A stretch of 21,790 bases of DNA, from NCBI GenBank assembly GCA_036394315.1, contig DASWFI010000107.1, forward strand, positions 1 to 21,790, given 5' to 3'. This document shows positions 1 to 7,800 of this stretch, one piece after another (within the stretch, counting starts at the first letter, position 1; each line of letters opens with the position of its first letter). The stretch is from DASWFI01 sp036394315 (GTDB lineage Bacteria > Patescibacteriota > Doudnabacteria > UBA920 > O2-02-FULL-48-8). The notes beneath the pieces are model-generated. The model worked only from the letters and a program-made list of their open reading frames with translations, was not told the origin of the DNA and ran no database searches. A program made the position numbers and the translations under genes.

Positions 1-1
1 G

Positions 2-1759
2 GGATTACGCTCCGACATCAACACTGTATATGGTATCACCGGCAATCATGGGTTCGGTATTTTCACACCAGCAAGTTTGAAGGATGGGCAGCGTCATTTA
101 ATTTATGCTCATGCGATTGATTCTGCATCAGGCCCAAATCCTCTGATAGCTAATTCTCCGAAAGTAATTACTTGTGCCGCGCCAGGTCCGAACCGTGTAA
201 ATGGCAATTCACAAATTTCTGCAATCGCGGGCGGATCTTCTCTAACCATAAGTACATCCGATCAAACGGCCGGCGCGATTACATCCATAATCTGGAATGG
301 CAAGGAATTTATAAATAGCTATGACCATGGTCGTGAGCTGCAATCGGCGGAGGCGTTTGATGAGTTGGGAGAGTGCTACAATCCGACCGAAGCCGGGGGT
401 CGCTATGATACTTCTAAAAGCTCAAGCATATTGAAATCGATTCAGGCACAAGGAAACGTTCTGACCACTCAAACAGATATGGCTTTTTGGTTAAGTCCCG
501 GAGAAAACTATGGCAGAGTGTGTAATCCCAATCTTCCCAACAGTCCAAGTAGCGCCCAGAACACTACCTACACGGCCGGTTACCTGCTCGATAAGAAAGT
601 TACTATTGGTCTGCCTGGTGTTTCTGATCAGATAATAAAATACGAAACGACGTTTACAATTCCCAAGCTACACTCAAGCGGCGGCATACAAGTCATCACA
701 GGAAACATGCCTGCTGATTTCACAAATTTTTGGTCGTACAATCCTTATTCCGGCCTGGCTACTCCACTTTTAGCTACTCCAAATACTTCCGGCAGATTTG
801 TTGACCCCGTAATTTTGTCTACTGCAGATGGCAAATATGCAATGGGCGTTGTATGTCCCTGGGTTCGGGGTTCTAACTACGGCGGAGGCAGGCACGGGAG
901 CAATCCCAACAACCCAGCTGACACTTCGGTGTGGGATTGTCTTTTTGCAAGTGGAAACTTCAAAGGCACCTATAGTTTTACTAGTTATATAGCCGTTGGT
1001 AATTTTGACTCTGTAAAATTAGCAATTAACCAATTGACGACTTCACTCTATCAGCGCGCTTTAGTGGCACCGGACATGTCTTCATTCGGTTCCATGCCTA
1101 CTTACAGCTCTCCGGGTGCATACGACCTTTCCTGGAGATTGTCGGATGCGATTACAGCCTCTATTGATCAAGGTATTGGCAATGTGGATACTAATGGCAG
1201 CGTTCAAGTCAGACCAGCAGCTCCGACCAACTATACAATCACAGCATCAAATGCTTATGGCAGCAGCACTAGAACTTTAACGCTTCTTCCAGGTCCTGAA
1301 AATGCATTTAAAAAAGGCGATCGGGTCAAAACCATTGCTAATGAAGTTCCGGTGCTATCCCAACCTGTAATGTTCAGTTCAACGCTGGGCACGCAGACAA
1401 GTGCCAGTGGCAATGTAGTGGACGGACCAATCATTGATCGATCCTTTTCCCCAACAACTTTTTGGAAAGTGGATTTCGACCAAGGCGCTCGCGGCTGGGT
1501 TTATGAGAATAAGATTGCCAAGGTTACAAGCGCGGCACCTCCTCCGGCTTCTTTGGTGCTTCCTTCAAATCAAAGGCACGTTGCAGGAAGCGTTATTATT
1601 GCTTCAGGTACAGTTTATTACCTCGGTGAAATTTTGAGATACCCGTTTCCCTCGGAAGCGATTTTCCGATCCTGGGGCCATAGTTTTTCAGAAGTAGTAA
1701 AGGCGAGTCCGGAAGATCTGATTATGCCAATTGGTCCTATAGTGGATTTCAAGCGTTAA
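2..1759 (+). CDS. Secreted multidomain surface protein, 3' part (5' end outside window)
   Basis: The frame is open from base 2 without a stop, and the residues before the first possible start (TTG at 77) continue the same domain, so the gene begins left of the window. Visible order, numbering from the TTG: the end of a repeat-like beta domain (about 1-30, 'GNHGF...ASLKDGQ...YAHAID' style); a large unidentified beta-rich domain (about 40-330) with WNGKEF and DHGRELQSA segments, loosely like a galactose-mutarotase-type sandwich but not recognised; an Ig-like segment ending 'TNYTITASNAYGSSTRTLTL' (about 345-405); a bacterial SH3-like domain (about 412-483, ending GARGWVYENKI); and a terminal module (about 497-560) containing VYYLGEILRYPFPSEAIF. 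The last module recurs in CPR exported proteins, from general knowledge. Many Ser/Thr/Asn/Gly residues and few Lys fit an extracellular protein. Function unknown; possibly adhesion or carbohydrate binding. No sortase motif or membrane anchor is present at the C terminus. Confidence 0.85.
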   Translation, partial: GLRSDINTVYGITGNHGFGIFTPASLKDGQRHLIYAHAIDSASGPNPLIANSPKVITCAAPGPNRVNGNSQISAIAGGSSLTISTSDQTAGAITSIIWNGKEFINSYDHGRELQSAEAFDELGECYNPTEAGGRYDTSKSSSILKSIQAQGNVLTTQTDMAFWLSPGENYGRVCNPNLPNSPSSAQNTTYTAGYLLDKKVTIGLPGVSDQIIKYETTFTIPKLHSSGGIQVITGNMPADFTNFWSYNPYSGLATPLLATPNTSGRFVDPVILSTADGKYAMGVVCPWVRGSNYGGGRHGSNPNNPADTSVWDCLFASGNFKGTYSFTSYIAVGNFDSVKLAINQLTTSLYQRALVAPDMSSFGSMPTYSSPGAYDLSWRLSDAITASIDQGIGNVDTNGSVQVRPAAPTNYTITASNAYGSSTRTLTLLPGPENAFKKGDRVKTIANEVPVLSQPVMFSSTLGTQTSASGNVVDGPIIDRSFSPTTFWKVDFDQGARGWVYENKIAKVTSAAPPPASLVLPSNQRHVAGSVIIASGTVYYLGEILRYPFPSEAIFRSWGHSFSEVVKASPEDLIMPIGPIVDFKR

Positions 1760-1776
1760 AAATTGTAAATCAAAGG

Positions 1777-1801
1777 CCGGCAGAATTGCCGGTTTTTGTT
1801 T
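1777..1801 (+). terminator. Rho-independent terminator after the surface protein gene
   Basis: A perfect 6-bp stem CCGGCA/TGCCGG with a GAAT loop lies 17 nt after the stop codon and is followed directly by TTTTTGTTT. This is the classic intrinsic terminator form. Confidence 0.85.
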
Positions 1802-1813
1802 GGTTGCAATCAT

Positions 1814-1848
1814 CCGGCCTTAACACTCTTGCCAGGGCGGTTTTTTTT
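1814..1848 (+). terminator. Second terminator-like hairpin with long T tract
   Basis: CCGGCCTT can pair with AGGGCGG (one bulged G, one T-G wobble, 12-nt loop) and is followed by eight T residues. It may back up the terminator at 1777. It overlaps the predicted uvrA promoter (-35 at 1829), so the T tract may instead simply be promoter spacer. Weaker than the first terminator. Confidence 0.4.
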
Positions 1849-1857
1849 ATATATACT
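1829..1857 (+). promoter_or_regulatory. Predicted sigma70-type promoter of uvrA
   Basis: TTGCCA (1829-1834, 5/6 to TTGACA), a 17-bp spacer and TATACT (1852-1857, 5/6 to TATAAT). Expected transcription start is near 1864, giving a leader of about 70 nt before the uvrA ATG. No other candidate in the gap matches as well. Confidence 0.6.
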
Positions 1858-1863
1858 ACGTGA

Positions 1864-1915
1864 GCTATTTTTAGACCCTCTAATCAAGGGCTTTCTCGCT
1901 ATCGCTATTTTTAGA
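1864..1915 (+). repeat. 12-bp direct repeat in the uvrA leader
   Basis: GCTATTTTTAGA occurs at 1864-1875 and again at 1904-1915, exactly 40 bp apart, about four helical turns. Both copies lie between the predicted -10 and the uvrA start codon. Also in this leader are a short CCCT/AGGG hairpin (1876-1890) and the inverted pair CTTTCT (1891-1896)/AGAAAG (1919-1924). The function is unknown; a regulator-binding pair is one possibility. Confidence 0.5.
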
Positions 1916-1934
1916 ACCAGAAAGTGACCTCTCT

Positions 1935-4784
1935 ATGTCTGACAAAATTGTTATTCGCGGGGCTCGGGTCCATAATTTAAAAAATATCAATCTCGATATT
2001 CCCAGAAACAAACTCGTGGTCATCACGGGTCTTTCGGGCAGTGGCAAATCCTCTTTGGCATTTGATACTATATATGCGGAAGGACAGAGGCGTTATGTCG
2101 AATCTCTTTCAGCTTACGCCAGGCAGTTTTTGGGGCTGATGGACAAGCCGGACGTGGATCGGATCGAAGGATTAAGTCCCGCAATTTCAATTGATCAAAA
2201 ATCCGCTTCGCATAATCCGCGTTCCACCGTGGGTACTGTCACGGAAATTTATGACTATCTGCGTTTGCTGTTCGCGCGCGTGGGTATTCCGCATTGTCCG
2301 GTTTGTGGCAAAAAAATCACGGGCCAGACAGTGACCCAAATGGTGGATCAGATCGTTAGCTGGCATGAATCCACTAAAATCGTGATCATGGCGCCTTTGG
2401 TCAAAGACCAGAAAGGCGAGCACAAGCATGTTTTGGAGGAAGCGAAAAAGTCCGGTTATCAGCGCGTAAGATTTGACGGCACGATTATGGATTTGGGAGA
2501 AGCACTGCGCTTAAATGTCGATAAAAAGAAAAAGCATACGATTGATATCGTGGTCGACCGGATCTCCCTGGATTCAGGGGATCGGGCCCGGATTGCTGAT
2601 TCTTTGGAAACCGCGCTCGATTTAGGTAACGATTCGGTGATTATCCAAAAAAACGATCCGCCAAAGGCAGAAGAAATTCTGCTTTCTTCCAATTTCGCTT
2701 GTCCCGAAGGGCACATGAATTTGCCAGAATTAAATCCTCGCAATTTTTCTTTTAATTCTCCTCACGGCGCCTGTCCGGATTGTACGGGTCTTGGCACCCG
2801 CCTTGAAATCAATGAACATCTGGTTATTCCCAACCCCAAACTGACTTTTGCCGAGGGTGCCATCCGGCCGTGGAGTAAAACCACTTCCAGATTGTCCTGG
2901 TATTCCCGCGTGCTGGAAGCAGTGGCGAAAGAGTATGGCTTTTCCACGCACACGCCGGTGAAAGATTTACCGAAAAAATTTCTGGATGTGGTCTTATACG
3001 GCACTGGGGATCGCAAAATCAAGATCGAAGACGAATCGGGCTATGAGCGATTTACTTCTTTCGAAGGCGTGATCCCGAATCTGGAACGCAAATATAAAGA
3101 AACCGACTCGGACTATATGCGTTCCGAGATCGAACAATATATGCGTATCCAGAAGTGTCCGACTTGCAAAGGCAAACGGCTGAAGCCGGAGTTTTTGGCC
3201 GTGACCATCGACGACAAATCCATTGTCGACGTGGCCAACTTTACAATTGACGAAGCCGTGGATTTTACCGAAGCCCTGCCCAGGAAAATGTCGGAAAAAG
3301 ATATTAAGATCGCGCATCAGATTTTCAAAGAAATCGTGGCGCGCTTGAAGTTCCTGCAGGATGTGGGCTTAAATTATCTGACTTTGGATCGTTCCGCTGA
3401 TACTTTATCCGGTGGCGAGGCGCAGCGTATCCGATTGGCTACGCAAATCGGTTCTGGTCTGACTGGAGTTTTGTATATTCTGGACGAACCCTCCATCGGT
3501 CTGCATCAGCGGGATAATGACCGGTTGCTTAAAACCCTGAAAAATTTACGTGATCTGGGGAACACGGTGATAGTAGTGGAGCATGATGAAGAAACCATTT
3601 GGTCCTCGGATTGGGTCGTGGATATCGGTCCGGGTGCTGGCAAGCACGGGGGCCAACTGGTATCAGAAGGAACCCCGGCCCAGGTGGCGAAGGATAAAAA
3701 TTCTCTGACCGGAAGATATCTGTCGGGCTTGGAGACTGTGACAGTTCCCTCTATTCGTAAAAAAGGCAATGGCAAGACCTTGAGAATCGTGGGCGCTACC
3801 GAACATAATCTGAAAAACGTGGATGTGGAGATTCCTTTGGGTAAATTTGTCACGCTCACGGGTGTTTCGGGCAGTGGTAAATCCACCTTGCTCAATGAAA
3901 TTTTGGCCAAGTCCCTCTCCGCTTATTTCTATAACGCGAAAGAGTCGCCCGGGGAACATAAGAAAATTTTAGGAATTGAAAATATCGATAAAGTCATCAA
4001 CATCGACCAGTCGCCGATCGGCCGGACCCCGCGCTCCAACCCAGCCACTTACACTGGCGTGTTTACATATATCCGCGATCTGTTTGCGGCGGTGCCAGAG
4101 GCCCGCATGCGCGGCTATAAAGCCGGGCGGTTTAGTTTTAATGTCAAAGGCGGGCGCTGTGAAGTTTGCGGCGGCGATGGCGTGATCAAAATTGAAATGC
4201 ATTTTTTGCCGGATGTGTACGTGGCCTGTGAAGAATGTAAAGGCAAACGCTATAACAAAGAAGCTTTGGACATCCATTACAAAGGCAAGACTATTTCCGA
4301 CGTGCTGGAAATGACAGTGGACGAAGCCCATGTCTTTTTCCGCAACGTGCCGCTGATTGCCCGCAAACTGGAAACTTTGTCTTTGGTGGGCTTGGGCTAC
4401 ATGCATTTGGGCCAGCAAGCCACCACGCTCTCCGGCGGCGAAGCCCAGCGTATCAAGCTTGCCTCAGAACTTTCCCGCGCTTCCACCGGCCGGACCCTGT
4501 ATATTTTGGACGAGCCTACTACGGGTTTGCACTTTGATGATGTGAAAAGACTCCTGGGAGTTTTAGGGAAATTAGTTGAAAAAGGAAACACGGTGCTGGT
4601 GATCGAGCATAATTTAGACGTGATCAAGTCTGCGGACTGGGTGATTGATCTGGGTCCTGAAGGTGGTAATAAAGGCGGGGAAGTGGTGGCTGTGGGGACG
4701 CCGGAAGAAGTGGCTAAAGTAAAAAGATCATATACTGGCCAATATTTGGCTAAGGTACTCAAGGAAAAAGTGAAAGCAAAATAG
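1935..4784 (+). CDS. uvrA: UvrABC excision nuclease subunit A (UvrA)
   Basis: DNA damage-recognition ATPase of nucleotide excision repair; the UvrA dimer loads UvrB at lesions in the cytoplasm. The 949 residues match the usual length (about 940-960). Both ABC cassettes are complete: Walker A GLSGSGKSS (32-40) and GVSGSGKST (643-651), signature LSGGEAQR at 491-498 and 832-839, and Walker B regions LYILDEPSIGL and LYILDEPTTGL. A CPVCG pair (C121/C124) lies in the UvrB-binding region. The second zinc module is canonical, C742-x2-C745-x19-C765-x2-C768. The first is C256-x3-H260-x19-C280-x2-C283, that is CPEGH where many relatives have CPxCG or CPxHG. ATG 1935 is chosen because the N terminus aligns with the family directly; no strong Shine-Dalgarno sequence precedes it. 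The gene has its own promoter-like site and terminator-like elements upstream and appears transcribed separately from both neighbours. Confidence 0.99.
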   Translation: MSDKIVIRGARVHNLKNINLDIPRNKLVVITGLSGSGKSSLAFDTIYAEGQRRYVESLSAYARQFLGLMDKPDVDRIEGLSPAISIDQKSASHNPRSTVGTVTEIYDYLRLLFARVGIPHCPVCGKKITGQTVTQMVDQIVSWHESTKIVIMAPLVKDQKGEHKHVLEEAKKSGYQRVRFDGTIMDLGEALRLNVDKKKKHTIDIVVDRISLDSGDRARIADSLETALDLGNDSVIIQKNDPPKAEEILLSSNFACPEGHMNLPELNPRNFSFNSPHGACPDCTGLGTRLEINEHLVIPNPKLTFAEGAIRPWSKTTSRLSWYSRVLEAVAKEYGFSTHTPVKDLPKKFLDVVLYGTGDRKIKIEDESGYERFTSFEGVIPNLERKYKETDSDYMRSEIEQYMRIQKCPTCKGKRLKPEFLAVTIDDKSIVDVANFTIDEAVDFTEALPRKMSEKDIKIAHQIFKEIVARLKFLQDVGLNYLTLDRSADTLSGGEAQRIRLATQIGSGLTGVLYILDEPSIGLHQRDNDRLLKTLKNLRDLGNTVIVVEHDEETIWSSDWVVDIGPGAGKHGGQLVSEGTPAQVAKDKNSLTGRYLSGLETVTVPSIRKKGNGKTLRIVGATEHNLKNVDVEIPLGKFVTLTGVSGSGKSTLLNEILAKSLSAYFYNAKESPGEHKKILGIENIDKVINIDQSPIGRTPRSNPATYTGVFTYIRDLFAAVPEARMRGYKAGRFSFNVKGGRCEVCGGDGVIKIEMHFLPDVYVACEECKGKRYNKEALDIHYKGKTISDVLEMTVDEAHVFFRNVPLIARKLETLSLVGLGYMHLGQQATTLSGGEAQRIKLASELSRASTGRTLYILDEPTTGLHFDDVKRLLGVLGKLVEKGNTVLVIEHNLDVIKSADWVIDLGPEGGNKGGEVVAVGTPEEVAKVKRSYTGQYLAKVLKEKVKAK

Positions 4785-4801
4785 ATTGTATAAAATAATC
4801 G

Positions 4802-4830
4802 TTGACAACCCAAGCTATATGTGAGATTAT
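4802..4830 (+). promoter_or_regulatory. Predicted promoter of the glycan operon
   Basis: TTGACA (4802-4807, perfect -35), a 17-bp spacer, then GATTAT (4825-4830, 4/6 to TATAAT) with an upstream TGA giving the extended -10 form. The start point is expected near 4837, only about 8 nt before the ATG at 4845, so the mRNA would be almost leaderless. Confidence 0.65.
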
Positions 4831-4840
4831 AGGTAATCTC
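4823..4840. promoter_or_regulatory. Palindrome across -10 and start site: possible operator
   Basis: GAGATTA-TAGG-TAATCTC is a perfect 7-bp inverted repeat with a 4-bp centre. It covers the -10 hexamer and the predicted start point and ends 4 bp before the ATG. Position and symmetry fit a repressor site controlling the operon; an mRNA hairpin is less likely because most of the left arm lies upstream of the predicted transcript start. Confidence 0.45.
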
Positions 4841-4844
4841 CATT

Positions 4845-7800
4845 ATGCTAAAAAAATCAATCTCTGTAGTAATACCCACACTGAACGAAGAGGGTAACAT
4901 AGCACTGCTTATACAAAGAACTCATGAGGCTTTGACCAAATCCCGCATTGGTTACGAGCTTATTTTTATTGACGATCATTCCATTGACGCCACCAGGGAG
5001 ATTATAGCCGAACTGGCAACCACTTACCCCGTACGCCTGGAATTAAAACAAGGGCAGCGGGGCAAGGCCCAGTCCTTGTTGCAGGGGTTTAGACTGGCCA
5101 GGTTTGATCTGATCGCCATGCTGGATGGCGATTTGCAGTATCCCCCGGAAGAAATTCCGGCAATGATACAAAAATTGGATGCCGGCTATGATGTGATTCA
5201 ATCCCGCCGCATAAGTCACAATGAGAATTTCCTGAGAAAATTGGCCAGCAGGATTTTTAATTTTTTCTTTATCCGCGTTTTGCACCGAATTAAGCTTGAT
5301 GCCCAGTCGGGCTTGAAGGTTTTTCGCAGACAAGTTGTCCGGGAAATTGAAATTCATCCCACGCCCTGGACATTTGACCTGGAATTTTTGATTCAGGCCC
5401 GACATGCGGGTTACAAAATCGCCAGCCATGACATTGTCTTCGAAGACCGCAATGCCGGTCAGTCCAAAATCAATCTCCTCCAGGCTACTTTGGAAATTGC
5501 ATCGAATGCCATAAAACTGAAATTCAAATCCTCGTTGCCTGTTGCCATAGGCAGCATTGCTCCGGCAAAAAATATGATCGGAGCTGGAAAAGCTTACAAA
5601 GGACAGAGATTTATAACTCATTCCACTTTGCCGCATCATATTTCAGCTCTGGTAACCATGGTCCTGTGGCAAAAAGCCTTTATAGCATTTATATTTTTTT
5701 TGCTTTTGGCCGGTTTTATTTTGTTTCCGCTCAAAACCGCGATTATTTTTACCGCTATCTTAAGTTTGATTTATTTTGCCGATGTTATTTTTAATTTTTA
5801 CCTGGTAACCAGAAGTCTCACTGCTCCTCCGGACCTCACATTTACCGACGATGAATTAAACGCTTTACCAGAAGAAAAATTGCCCGTTTATTCGATTCTC
5901 TGCCCACTATTTAGAGAGGCTCATGTTTTGCCGGGATTTGTGGCGGCAATCGAAAAACTGGATTGGCCAAAAAACAAGCTGGATGTGATTTTGCTTTTGG
6001 AAGAGAGTGACCAGGCTACGATTGATGCTGCCAGAAGCATGGATCTGCCTGGCCATTTTCGGATCTCGATAGTACCGCAGTCCATGCCGCAGACCAAACC
6101 CAAGGCCTGTAATTACGGCCTTAGCTTGGCTCGTGGTGAATATTTGGTGATTTATGACGCCGAAGATTTGCCGGAACCCCAGCAACTCAAGAAAGCTTAT
6201 GTCGGATTCACAAAAGTATCGTCGCTGGTCGTGTGTCTTCAGGCCAAGCTCAATTATTACAATCCCCATCATAATTTTTTAACCCGGCTGTTTACTGCCG
6301 AATACTCTCTGTGGTTTAACGTGATTTTGCCCGGGCTGCAGTCTATCAACGGCTATATACCTTTGGGCGGCACAAGCAACCATTTCCGAACCCAAACTCT
6401 TTTAGATCTGGAAGGATGGGATCCATTCAATGTTACTGAGGACTGTGATTTGGGCGCTCGCTTGTTTATCCGCGGATACCGAACTGCGATTATCGACTCC
6501 ACGACCCTGGAGGAAGCGAATAGCAACCTCTGGAACTGGCTCAGACAGCGCTCGCGCTGGATCAAAGGCTATATGCAGACTTATTTGGTGCATATGCGCA
6601 ACCCCGTGAAATTTTTCAAAGAGAGCGGCGTTCACGCGGCTATTTTTCAACTGGTGGTGGGAGGAAAAATTGCTTTTATGCTCATCAACCCTTTTCTCTG
6701 GCTGATGACGATCACGTATTTCGTGTTTCGAGCCACCGCCGGCCCTGCCATAGAAGCTTTGTATCCGCCGGTTATTTTTTACATCGCGGTGTCTTCGTTG
6801 CTAATCGGGAATTTCCTTTACCTTTATTACTACATGATTGGCTGTGCCAGGCGCGAACACTGGAGTGTCATCAAATACGTGTATTTGGTTCCGGTGTATT
6901 GGTTCATGACATCCATAGCTGCCGTAATTGCTTTGTATCAACTAGTTGTGAAGCCTCATTACTGGGAAAAAACCAATCACGGCTTGCATCTTGAAAAAGC
7001 CATGCCACCGGCAGGCGAATTTACTCCAGCGCGAAGCCTTGGTTTTAGTAAAATTTTTGCCAAACTGCCTCAGTCATTGTGGACTGGCGCTACTGCCCTG
7101 ATTTTGGCCATGTCTGTCACCAACCTTCTGAATTTTTTGTTCAACGCTTTTCTGGGCCGGGCGCTCACCCTGGAACAACTGGCAGTGGTAACTTTAGTTA
7201 ATACCATTTGGTCACTGGTCGGGATGTTATTATCCGCAGCTGGGACCACGGTCAATCAGCGCGTGGCGTATCTGGCCGCCGAAGGCCAGATGGATGAGGC
7301 TTTATCTTTTCGTAGGCAGACGTATCAACGCGGCTTATGGGTAATTCTGGGCGGAAGTTTGCTGTGGCTACTCTCCACGCCTTTTTTGACCGGATTTTTT
7401 AACCTGGCCCACCCGTGGGTGATTTTGCTGTTTGTGCCTATGTTTTCTTTTGCTTTCATTACCGTGGTTAATCAAGGATTCCTGCAGGGAGAGATTAAGC
7501 TTGGCAAAGTCGGCAAAATCATTTTGTTTGAAAGCATAGTTAAACTTCTGGCAGCCGTGGGTTTAGTTTCCTTAGGCTTGGGAAAAGTCGCTTATCTGGC
7601 CATCCCGATCTCTGTGGTCGCGGTAAGCGTGTACGCGGCTTGGCAGTTTACCAAATCCACACCAAAAGCGACGGCACTAGTCAGCACCGAGAGTTTTTCC
7701 AAAAGTTTTTATTTCTTCGCCCTGTTTAGCGGATTGTCCTCAGTCGTTTTTATGAACCTGGACGTTCTGCTGGTCAATCATTACCTTAATCCCACCGTGG

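Noticed and set aside
3969..4418. 149-codon minus-strand open frame inside uvrA, and several other minus-strand frames at 2187-3959
   Set aside because: They lie entirely opposite a complete, motif-rich uvrA; the translations are His/Phe-rich with no recognisable domain. They are antisense shadows.
4785..4801. GATT...AATC mini-hairpin after uvrA as a terminator
   Set aside because: Only 4 weak base pairs and no following T tract.
5043..5639. 198-codon minus-strand open frame opposite the four-module gene
   Set aside because: It is antisense to the conserved GT2 module and its linker, and no family resemblance or ribosome binding site was seen.
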